From positions 1-64,000 of the forward strand of contig JBGULC010000028.1 of assembly GCA_045114775.1 (NCBI GenBank): a DNA stretch of 64,000 nucleotides, written 5' to 3'. This document shows, in pieces, positions 1 through 6,147 of this stretch. The position numbers and the translations under genes were made by a program. The DNA is from UBA3792 sp045114775. Its GTDB lineage: Bacteria > Bacillota > Clostridia > Christensenellales > CAG-138. How positions within the stretch are numbered: the stretch's first letter is position 1; each line of letters opens with the position of its first letter. The notes below the pieces were generated by a model. It was not told where the DNA came from. It did no database searches and saw nothing but the letters and a program-made list of their open reading frames with translations.

Positions 1-1602
1 CGTAGCCTTAAAGCTGAACGTCGCCTTGTTGTAGCCTGTGGATTTGCAGTTTGTCCACGTCTTGCCGTCCTTGCTCCACTGCCACTGATAGGTGAGACCT
101 TCCCCTGCCGCAACTATTTTGAACGTGACCGTTTCTCCGACCGCAACCGTCTGCGCCGTCGGCGGTGTTAGGATCACAGGCTTCACACCGGTGACCGTCA
201 GCTGTACCTTGCTCGAAATAACGCTGCCACTTTCATTCTTCACTACACAGCGGTACAGACAACCGCAGTTTGTTGCGCTGCCCTTGACCGTTATGCTTGC
301 ACTCGTCTTGCCGCTCCACTTCGTCCACGTCGCGCCGTTGTCCTTCGAATACTGCCACTGGTAGGTGAGTCCCGTACCCGCGGCGACAACCTTGAACGTC
401 ACGCTCTTGCCGACGGCAACCGTCGCTGAATTCGGCTGTGTCAGAATCGTCGGTTTCACGCCGGACACCGTCAATTGCGCACCATCAGATGTTACGCTAC
501 CGATACTGTTCTCTACCACGCAGCGGTATTGACGACCGTTCAAACCAGCAGTAACACTGAAGCTGAGCGACGCGGAGTTGCAGCCGTTTGATTTGCAGTT
601 TGTCCAGGTCGTACCATCCTTGCTCCACTGCCACTGGTAGGTAAGACCTTTGCCTGCCGCAACGACCTTGAACGCAACCGTTTCACCCACTGCAATCGTC
701 TGCGACGTCGGCTGTGTCAGAATCGCCGGCTTTGCGTCTGACACTGTCAACCGTGCCTTACTGCTCGTCACGCTGCCGCAACCATTCTTTATGACGCAGC
801 GATATAGACAACCGTTGTTTGTTTCGCTCCCCTTAACCGTTACGCTTGCCGATGTCTTGCCACTCCAGTTTGTCCAACCAGAGCCATTGTTTTTGCTGTA
901 CTGCCACTGATACGTTACATCTTCTTCGGATGCAGTAACGGTAAACGTTGCATTTTTTCCGATTGTAACTGTTTCTGATTTCGGTTGTGTCGTAATTGTT
1001 GGTAAATAATGCCATGTCGCGAATACAAGGTCATTATTTAAGCTCCAAAAATCAATACTATCACGCATCTGCTGCGTACCTTTATAATAGACGTCCTGAA
1101 GGTACCCGCAAGAGCTAAAAGCTGATTTTTCAATATCTGTTATGTTTTTGCCAAGTGTAACACTTTCCAATCTCTCACAGTATGAAAATGCCCGTTCACT
1201 GATTACTTTTACACCGTCTCCGATCGTAGCAGACTTCATTCTTTTGCATCCATTAAAAGCATACTCACCAATGTTGGTTACGCTATTTGGTATAGTAATC
1301 AATGTAAGCCAATTACAGTCTTCAAATGCACAACCGCCTATAGTAGTTAACCCATTAGGTAATATCACAGTAGTAATTTGATCCCGATACTTGTCCCATG
1401 TCCATTTGTATGCTCTATTATAATCATACATAGCTCCACTGCCCGTAATTGTCAAAGTGCCCGTTGAAGTATTAAGCTCCCAATGTAGATTAGGACCACA
1501 GCCACCAGAAGGCGAATCTGCAATTACTTCGCGTAAAGAAAATGGAATCAACGCGAAACAAATCATCAGCACAATAAACACAGAAATAAATCTCTTTTTC
1601 AT
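1..1602 (-). CDS. Secreted BspA-type LRR protein with Ig-like repeats (3' end outside window)
   Basis: The frame is open from the ATG at 1602 to the window edge, giving at least 534 residues; the C-terminus is missing. It begins with a signal peptide (MKKR then a hydrophobic stretch to about residue 28). A BspA/LRR_5-type leucine-rich region follows at about residues 60-165, with repeats of the form 'LTTIGGCAFEDC' and 'VTNIGEYAFNGC'. From about residue 199 come at least four Ig-like repeats of about 85 residues, marked by 'YQWQYSKNNG', 'WSGKT' and 'YRC'. Two repeat types alternate: one ends in 'NNGCLYRC'-like sequence, the other has 'NCKS...NGRQYRC'. The start has a GGGAGG ribosome-binding site and a good upstream promoter. 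The architecture fits a surface or secreted adhesion protein; this is inferred from domain type. It is clearly related to the two Ig-repeat genes at 50629-54514. Confidence 0.88.
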   Translation of the reverse strand, partial: MKKRFISVFIVLMICFALIPFSLREVIADSPSGGCGPNLHWELNTSTGTLTITGSGAMYDYNRAYKWTWDKYRDQITTVILPNGLTTIGGCAFEDCNWLTLITIPNSVTNIGEYAFNGCKRMKSATIGDGVKVISERAFSYCERLESVTLGKNITDIEKSAFSSCGYLQDVYYKGTQQMRDSIDFWSLNNDLVFATWHYLPTITTQPKSETVTIGKNATFTVTASEEDVTYQWQYSKNNGSGWTNWSGKTSASVTVKGSETNNGCLYRCVIKNGCGSVTSSKARLTVSDAKPAILTQPTSQTIAVGETVAFKVVAAGKGLTYQWQWSKDGTTWTNCKSNGCNSASLSFSVTAGLNGRQYRCVVENSIGSVTSDGAQLTVSGVKPTILTQPNSATVAVGKSVTFKVVAAGTGLTYQWQYSKDNGATWTKWSGKTSASITVKGSATNCGCLYRCVVKNESGSVISSKVQLTVTGVKPVILTPPTAQTVAVGETVTFKIVAAGEGLTYQWQWSKDGKTWTNCKSTGYNKATFSFKAT

Positions 1603-1650
1603 AATCATCCTCCCAAACATCAAAAACTAAAACGAATAGAAATATATTAT

Positions 1651-1679
1651 AATATAACAAAATGTTACAATTCTGTCAA
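1651..1679 (-). promoter_or_regulatory. Sigma-A promoter of the LRR/Ig protein gene
   Basis: On the minus strand, TTGACA (1674-1679) and TATATT (1651-1656) are separated by 17 bp, followed by a leader of about 45 nt. The -35 box lies 2 bp from the ATG of the divergent XRE regulator at 1681, so the two transcription units share control DNA. Confidence 0.75.
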
Positions 1680-1680
1680 G

Positions 1681-1887
1681 ATGAAGGGATTACGGGAAAT
1701 ACGAAAAAGACGCGGGTTGAGTCAGCAGAAGGTGGCTTTGGATTTGCATATCACGCGGGAAGCGCTCTCCTATTACGAGACCGGCAAGTGCGAGCCGTCG
1801 TTTGAGTTATTGAACCGCATGTCGGCGTACTTCCACGTATCGATCGACTATCTGATCAACGGCAAAGAGTTTCAGGAATCACGCTGA
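1681..1887 (+). CDS. Small XRE-family HTH transcriptional regulator
   Basis: This 68-residue protein is almost entirely one helix-turn-helix domain of the Cro/CI (HTH_3) type: 'LREIRKRRGLSQQKVALDL' opens the fold, 'TREALSYYETGKCEPS' is the recognition helix and following turn, and 'VSIDYLINGK' closes it. There is no effector domain. The ATG has no Shine-Dalgarno sequence. A TACAAT at 1666-1671 ends 9 nt before the ATG, so the transcript may be nearly leaderless, although no good -35 is seen. It is divergent from the surface-protein gene, whose -35 box almost touches this start codon. Control of that neighbour, of itself, or of both is a reasonable inference and is not shown by the sequence. 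Confidence 0.85.
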   Translation: MKGLREIRKRRGLSQQKVALDLHITREALSYYETGKCEPSFELLNRMSAYFHVSIDYLINGKEFQESR

Positions 1888-1905
1888 CAGGAATTTAACG
1901 CACGC

Positions 1906-1933
1906 AAAAAGGAGCCGGATTTCGGCTCCTTTC
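1906..1933 (-). terminator. Rho-independent terminator after rplS
   Basis: Read on the minus strand, GGAGCC pairs with GGCTCC (1911-1929) and is followed by five T residues. It closes the ylxM-rplS operon and also lies just after the stop of the convergent XRE gene. Confidence 0.85.
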
Positions 1934-1945
1934 GCTTTAGAAAAC

Positions 1946-2302
1946 TTATTTCTTCTCGTCGATGCGCTCGCGGATCTTCGCCGCCTTGCCGCTTCTCTCG
2001 CGGAGGTAGAAGAGCTTCGCTCTGCGGACCACGCCGTGACGGACGACCTCGATGCGGCCGATGCGCGGGCTGTGGTACGGGAAGGTACGCTCGACGCCGA
2101 TGCCGTAGGACATACGACGAACGGTAAAGGACTTGCGGATGCCGCCGCCCTGGATCTTGATGACGATGCCTTCAAAGTTCTGCAATCTTTCACGGTTGCC
2201 TTCGACGACCTTCACGAAAACGCGAACGGTATCGCCGACTTCCAGCTCGGGCAGGTCGCTTCTGAGCTGTTCTTTTTCGAGTTCACGAATGATGTCGGAC
2301 AT
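1946..2302 (-). CDS. rplS: 50S ribosomal protein L19
   Basis: This is a 118-residue protein of normal L19 length and sequence, with 'PELEVGDTVRVFVKVVEGN' near the N-terminus, then 'RLQNFEGIVIKIQGGG' and 'GIGVERTFPYHSPRIGRIEV'. L19 lies at the interface of the two ribosomal subunits. It is the last gene of the conserved rpsP-rimM-trmD-rplS group but is separated from trmD by 123 bp carrying its own promoter (2384-2412). A GGAG ribosome-binding site precedes the ATG, and a strong terminator follows the gene. Confidence 0.97.
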   Translation of the reverse strand: MSDIIRELEKEQLRSDLPELEVGDTVRVFVKVVEGNRERLQNFEGIVIKIQGGGIRKSFTVRRMSYGIGVERTFPYHSPRIGRIEVVRHGVVRRAKLFYLRERSGKAAKIRERIDEKK

Positions 2303-2383
2303 GTTTAATTTTTCTCCTTTTCTTTATTGAAACAGGCGTTCACGATCACAAGTGTCGGCGGACCGCCCGATGTCGCAAAGCGC

Positions 2384-2412
2384 ATTATACCATAGCCCCG
2401 GTACAAATGCAA
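2384..2412 (-). promoter_or_regulatory. Internal promoter of rplS
   Basis: On the minus strand, TTGCAT (2407-2412) and TATAAT (2384-2389) are spaced by 17 bp. The transcript would have a leader of about 75 nt before L19. L19 leaders in some Firmicutes bind a ribosomal protein; I could not confirm such a structure here. Confidence 0.7.
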
Positions 2413-2425
2413 GCCCCAATTTTGC

Positions 2426-3118
2426 TTATTTTGCGGGATTTTTTCCGAAATTTCCCAAGAGGCACGGACGCATCTCGCGCGTCTTTTCCATCGCCTCTTT
2501 GTGCCGCCATTTTGCGATGTTCGCGTGGTGACCGTTCAGGAGGATTTCCGGAACGTCAAGCCCGCGGAACGACGCGGGACGCGTGTACTGCGGGTACTCC
2601 AATAGCCCGTTTGCGTGCGATTCGTCCTCCGCGCTCTCCTCCGAGCCCAATACGCCCGGAATAAAGCGGGAAAGGCAGTCGATCAGCACCATTGCGGGAA
2701 GCTCCCCGCCGGTCAGCACATAGTCACCGATAGAGATCTCCTCGTCGATCAGCGTGTTCACGCGCTCGTCCACGCCCTCGTAATGTCCGCACAGCAGGAC
2801 GATGCGATCGAGCTTACTCAGTTCCTTCGCCCGTTCGCTTGTCAAGAGCTTACCGCGCGGCGTGAGCAGGATCCGGTGCGGCTGTTCGCCGCCGCAGACC
2901 GCCGCCATGCAGTCGAAGATCGGCTGCGCCATCATCACAAGCCCCGCGCCGCCGCCGAACGGATAGTCGTCGGTCTTGCGGTGCTTGTTGTCGGCATACG
3001 CGCGGATGTCGTGCGTTTCGATCGAAAGGATGCCGCTTGCCTGCGCTCTTCCGAGGATCGATGCGTTCAGTACGCCCGCGAACATCTCCGGAAACAGGGT
3101 CAGAACATCAATCTTCAA
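2426..3118 (-). CDS. trmD: tRNA (guanine-N1-)-methyltransferase TrmD
   Basis: TrmD makes m1G37 in tRNAs that read codons starting with C or with related G36 contexts, using S-adenosylmethionine, and so prevents +1 frameshifting. The 230-residue sequence carries the SPOUT-family landmarks: 'MKIDVLTLFPEMF' at the start, 'DYPFGGGAGLVMMAQP', the knot region 'LLCGHYEGVDERV', 'EISIGDYVLTGGELPAM', and 'YPQYTRPASFRGLDVPEIL', with a C-terminal helical domain ending in 'HANIAKWRHKEAMEKT'. The length is normal. The start overlaps the end of rimM by 11 bp, which indicates translational coupling. Confidence 0.97.
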   Translation of the reverse strand: MKIDVLTLFPEMFAGVLNASILGRAQASGILSIETHDIRAYADNKHRKTDDYPFGGGAGLVMMAQPIFDCMAAVCGGEQPHRILLTPRGKLLTSERAKELSKLDRIVLLCGHYEGVDERVNTLIDEEISIGDYVLTGGELPAMVLIDCLSRFIPGVLGSEESAEDESHANGLLEYPQYTRPASFRGLDVPEILLNGHHANIAKWRHKEAMEKTREMRPCLLGNFGKNPAK

Positions 3119-3626
3119 AGAGCCCGACCTCCTTTAGGACCTCCGCGTCGAATACGATCCTGCCGCCGTCGGTATCGACCTCCGAAAGCACGCGTTTCAG
3201 CGCAGGTACCATGAGTTTCCCGTTTGCGATCTCGTAGACGTCGTTTGCGCCGGTCTCATAGACGTTGGTGAGCTTGCCGTAGGCGTTCCCGTCGGTGTCG
3301 AACGTGTCGCAGCCGATGAGATCCGTGATAAAATACGTGTCCTTCGGAAGCTGCACCCGATGCGCCTTGTCCACGCAAAGATATGCGCCGCGCAGCGCAT
3401 TCGCCTGTTCCGGCGTGTCACAGCCGTTCACGGTGAGGATCACCGCGTCCGGCGCAACGGACGCAACAGAAAGCTGCACGGGGCGCATTTCCCCGTGCAA
3501 CTCCAAAAACGCATCCTTGAGATTGCGGAAGCGCTTGCTCGAATCGGTGAGCGGCTCGACCTTGACCGCGCCGTGTACGCCGTGCGGGCGCACGATCACG
3601 CCGATCCGGTAAAACGCTGCGCTCAC
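3108..3626 (-). CDS. rimM: Ribosome maturation factor RimM
   Basis: RimM assists late maturation of the 30S subunit head near S19. The 172-residue protein has the expected two parts: an N-terminal RimM beta-barrel opening with 'YRIGVIVRPHGVHGAVKVEP', and a C-terminal PRC-barrel containing 'YFITDLIGCDTFDTDGNAYG' and 'LMVPALKRVLSEVD'. It overlaps khpA by 4 bp (ATGA type) and trmD by 11 bp, so the three are read as one coupled block. Confidence 0.95.
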   Translation of the reverse strand: MSAAFYRIGVIVRPHGVHGAVKVEPLTDSSKRFRNLKDAFLELHGEMRPVQLSVASVAPDAVILTVNGCDTPEQANALRGAYLCVDKAHRVQLPKDTYFITDLIGCDTFDTDGNAYGKLTNVYETGANDVYEIANGKLMVPALKRVLSEVDTDGGRIVFDAEVLKEVGLFED

Positions 3627-3850
3627 AGAATGTCGACGACGACCTTCTTCTCGTCGTTGATGGACGCCGCCTTGACGATCGCGCGGATCGCCTTTGCGAT
3701 CTTTCCCTGCTTGCCGATGACCTTGCCGGTGTCCTCGGGGTCGACGGAGAGCGTGATGATCACGCTGTCGTCCTCCTCGCGGGTGGTCACGGAAACCGCC
3801 TCGGGATGATCGACCAGACTTTTCGCGATGAATTCAACCAGCTTGTCCAT
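3623..3850 (-). CDS. khpA: KH-domain RNA-binding protein (YlqC/KhpA)
   Basis: This 75-residue protein is a single type II KH domain with the RNA-binding loop 'DTGKVIGKQGKIAKAIRAI', matching the conserved GxxG of the family. KhpA proteins bind RNA and in several Firmicutes pair with KhpB (Jag). The start at 3850 (MDKLVEF) was chosen over longer upstream openings because it begins the family's usual N-terminus and has a GAGG-type ribosome-binding site. The gene sits in the usual place between rpsP and rimM, 11 bp after rpsP. Confidence 0.93.
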   Translation of the reverse strand: MDKLVEFIAKSLVDHPEAVSVTTREEDDSVIITLSVDPEDTGKVIGKQGKIAKAIRAIVKAASINDEKKVVVDIL

Positions 3851-3861
3851 AGCCGCCTCGA

Positions 3862-4104
3862 TCAGTCGATCGCGCCCGCCTTCTTCAGAAGGCCGCGAAC
3901 GGTGTCGGTGGGCTGTGCGCCGTTCTTCATCCACTGCTGCGCACGCTCGTTGTCTACCTTGAGCTCAACGGGTTCGCTTGCGGGATTGTAGTAACCGAGC
4001 TCCTCCACGAATGCGCCGTCACGCGGTGCGCGGGAGTCCGCAACGATGATACGGTAGAAAGGCTGCTTCTTCGCGCCCATTCTTCTCAGTCTGATCTTCA
4101 ACAT
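3862..4104 (-). CDS. rpsP: 30S ribosomal protein S16
   Basis: The 80-residue protein matches S16 throughout: 'MLKIRLRRMGAKKQPFYRI', 'VADSRAPRDGAFVEELGYYN', and the C-terminal 'NGAQPTDTVRGLLKKAG'. S16 helps assembly of the 30S 5' domain. An AAGGAG ribosome-binding site precedes the ATG. In many Firmicutes rpsP follows ffh closely; here the 270-bp gap carries a palindromic repeat. Confidence 0.97.
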   Translation of the reverse strand: MLKIRLRRMGAKKQPFYRIIVADSRAPRDGAFVEELGYYNPASEPVELKVDNERAQQWMKNGAQPTDTVRGLLKKAGAID

Positions 4105-4240
4105 GGTTTTGTTTCTCCTTATCCTTTTGTTTTTCTTTTTGATTTATTTCGAATACGGGAAGTCCCGTTTTCGTCCGTAGTTTATGACGGCTCTGCCGTC
4201 AATTCATCCGCGAAAAGCGTTCCGCTTTTCTGCGTGTACA

Positions 4241-4357
4241 CCTCATCCGCCTTCGCTCACGCTGCGGCACCTTCCCCTCAAGGGGAAGGCTTTTGGTTGC
4301 GCTTGCACAGAGGCTTCTCCTTGAGGAGAAGCTGTCACCGACAAGTGACTGATGAGG
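4241..4357. repeat. MITE-like palindromic repeat between ffh and rpsP
   Basis: A 117-bp block is bounded by inverted ends CCTCATC (4241-4247) and GATGAGG (4351-4357). It contains two near-perfect palindromes: CCTTCCCCTCAAGGGGAAGG (4270-4289) and GCTTCTCCTTGAGGAGAAGC (4313-4332). Two smaller hairpins lie just to the left: GACGGC/GCCGTC near 4187-4200 and a GCGAAAAGCG/CGCTTTTC stem near 4210-4232. There is no open frame. It resembles the dispersed 'CTTCCCCTTGAGGGGAAG' repeats of gut Clostridia as I remember them. No second copy was seen in this window. Confidence 0.7.
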
Positions 4358-4374
4358 TATTCCTGCTTCCGTCC

Positions 4375-5721
4375 TCAGAACCCGAACGGGAAGCCGCCGC
4401 GTTTTTTCATTTTCTTGCCCTTCTTGAACATGCCGCCGGTCATTTGCTTCATCATCTTGCGCGAAGCCTCAAACTGGTTCATCAGCTTGTTCACGTCCTG
4501 GATCGTCGTGCCGCTGCCGCGCGCGATACGCCGCCTTCTCGACGCGTTCAGGATATCCGGGTTTGCGCGTTCCTTCGGCGTCATCGCCTGAATGATCGCC
4601 TTTGTTCGCCCCATCGCCTTCTCGTCGATCTGAAGCCCGTTGAGCTTTCCGCCCATGCCCGGGATCATCTTCAGAATGTCCTCCATGGAGCCCATGTCCT
4701 TCATCTGCTCCATCTGATCGAGGAAGTCGTTCAGCGTGAAGGTGTCGGTGCGCATCTTCTTTTCAAGCTCCGCCGCTTTCTTCTGATCGAAGGCCTGCTC
4801 GGCCTTTTCGATCAGCGTCAGCATATCGCCCATGCCCAGGATGCGGCTTGCCATGCGGTCCGGATGGAACGTTTCGAGATCGGTGAGCTTCTCGCCGACG
4901 CCCGCAAACTTGATCGGCTTTCCCGTGACCGCGCGGACCGACAGCGCAGCGCCGCCGCGCGTGTCGCCGTCCAGCTTCGTAAGCACAACGCCGGTAAGCG
5001 GGACCGCCTCGTTGAACGCCTTTGCGACGTTTACCGCGTCCTGACCGGTCATGGCGTCGACCACAAGCAGGATCTCCGCGGGTTCCAGAGCATTCCGGAT
5101 GCGCTTCAGCTCATCCATCATGTCCTCGTCGATGTGCAGACGGCCTGCCGTGTCGACGATCACGACGTCCTTGAACGTGCGCCGCGCTTCCTCGACCGCC
5201 TCCAACGCGGTCTTCACCGGATCCTGCGTACCGTGCTCATAGACCGGAACCTCAGCCTTTCCGCCCACGACCTTTAACTGCTCGATCGCCGCCGGGCGGT
5301 AGATGTCGCATGCACAGAGCATCGGGGACTTGCCGTACTGCTTTTTAAGCAGGATCGCAAGCTTGCCGCACATCGTCGTTTTGCCGGCGCCCTGCAGACC
5401 CGACATCAGGATGACGGCGGGCTTCTTGGAGCCGAACTCGAGCTTCGCGTTCGTGCTGCCCATGAGCGAGGTCATCTCTTCGTTGACGATTTTGATGACC
5501 ATCTGCCCCGGCGTCAGGCTTTCGAGTACGTCGGTGCCGACGGCACGGGCTTCCACGCGCTTCACGAAATCCTTGACGACAAGGAAGTTGACGTCGGCCT
5601 CTAAAAGCGCAAGCTTGATCTCGCGCATCGCGTCCTTGACGTCGCGTTCGGAAAGCCTGCCCTTGCCGGTCAGCTTCTTAAAAACGTTCTGCAGTTTTGA
5701 TGCAAGGCCTTCAAATGCCAT
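4375..5721 (-). CDS. ffh: Signal recognition particle GTPase Ffh
   Basis: Ffh binds 4.5S RNA and signal sequences and delivers ribosomes to FtsY at the membrane. The 448-residue protein has the N domain ('MAFEGLASKLQNVFKKLTG'), the G domain with P-loop 'GLQGAGKTT' near residue 107, 'DTAGRLHIDEDMM', 'TKLDGDTRGGAALS' and 'GVGEKLTDLETFHPDRMA', and a methionine-rich M domain with the RNA-binding 'SRRRRIARGSG' near residue 387. The ATG at 5721 is chosen because it has a GGGAGG site and the standard N-terminus; a longer upstream opening is out of character. It overlaps ylxM by 11 bp. Confidence 0.97.
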   Translation of the reverse strand: MAFEGLASKLQNVFKKLTGKGRLSERDVKDAMREIKLALLEADVNFLVVKDFVKRVEARAVGTDVLESLTPGQMVIKIVNEEMTSLMGSTNAKLEFGSKKPAVILMSGLQGAGKTTMCGKLAILLKKQYGKSPMLCACDIYRPAAIEQLKVVGGKAEVPVYEHGTQDPVKTALEAVEEARRTFKDVVIVDTAGRLHIDEDMMDELKRIRNALEPAEILLVVDAMTGQDAVNVAKAFNEAVPLTGVVLTKLDGDTRGGAALSVRAVTGKPIKFAGVGEKLTDLETFHPDRMASRILGMGDMLTLIEKAEQAFDQKKAAELEKKMRTDTFTLNDFLDQMEQMKDMGSMEDILKMIPGMGGKLNGLQIDEKAMGRTKAIIQAMTPKERANPDILNASRRRRIARGSGTTIQDVNKLMNQFEASRKMMKQMTGGMFKKGKKMKKRGGFPFGF

Positions 5722-6067
5722 CTTCGTCCTCCCAAATGCCGGAAAGCTCCGCAAGATACGCCTCAAACGCGGCGCGGTCTTCATCCCGTAAAGGCGCGTC
5801 CTTGAACCGGTTGCGGAACGAACGGATGAGCGCCGTTTGCTTCGCTTCTCTGCGAATGAGGCCCACCGCCGCCTCCGTTTCGTGCAGCTGCTTTGAGCCG
5901 CGCGCAATGATGTCGCGCACACCCTGCCGGGAAATGCCCTCGCGCTCCGCGATCTCGGAAAGCGAGCAGTTCTCATCCGTGTACTGACGGAGGATGCTCC
6001 GCTGCCGCTCGGTCAAAAGCTGCTCGTAGCGGTCCAAAAGCATGCCGAGCTCAAACAATCGTTCCAT
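5711..6067 (-). CDS. ylxM: YlxM-like SRP-associated HTH protein
   Basis: This 118-residue protein has a sigma-70 region 4-like helix-turn-helix: 'LLTERQRSILRQYTDENCSL' followed by 'SEIAEREGISRQGVRDII'. YlxM-family proteins are usually encoded just before ffh and have been linked to SRP function in streptococci. A GTG at 6073 also opens the frame, but the ATG at 6067 has GGAG at proper spacing and is preferred. The C-terminal tail is acidic. The gene heads the operon after a well-formed promoter (6111-6138) and an inverted repeat in its leader (6080-6103). Confidence 0.88.
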   Translation of the reverse strand: MERLFELGMLLDRYEQLLTERQRSILRQYTDENCSLSEIAEREGISRQGVRDIIARGSKQLHETEAAVGLIRREAKQTALIRSFRNRFKDAPLRDEDRAAFEAYLAELSGIWEDEDGI

Positions 6068-6079
6068 AGTCACTCCGTG

Positions 6080-6103
6080 GTGTAAAGTCTTTTTCCTTTA
6101 CAC
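6080..6103. repeat. Perfect inverted repeat in the ylxM leader
   Basis: GTGTAAAG (6080-6087) and CTTTACAC (6096-6103) form a perfect 8-bp inverted repeat with an 8-nt pyrimidine-rich spacer. It lies between the ylxM promoter and its ribosome-binding site, so it could be an RNA hairpin or a protein-binding dyad. Confidence 0.6.
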
Positions 6104-6110
6104 TCGTTCC

Positions 6111-6138
6111 ATTATACCGATTTCTTCCCGTTTGTCAA
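6111..6138 (-). promoter_or_regulatory. Sigma-A promoter of the ylxM-ffh operon
   Basis: On the minus strand, TTGACA (6133-6138) and TATAAT (6111-6116) are 16 bp apart, both perfect consensus hexamers. Confidence 0.85.
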
Positions 6139-6147
6139 GCATTATTT

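Noticed and set aside
2303..2383. Ribosomal-protein leader structure before rplS
   Set aside because: A leader exists, but no convincing conserved fold could be established by eye.
4105..4240. 4.5S RNA or another small RNA next to ffh
   Set aside because: No conserved GGAA tetraloop helix of SRP RNA is present; only small hairpins and the palindromic repeat are seen.
5722..5976. N-terminal extension of ffh
   Set aside because: Arg/Ser-rich sequence that is only the shifted frame of ylxM; the ATG at 5721 has the ribosome-binding site and the normal Ffh start.
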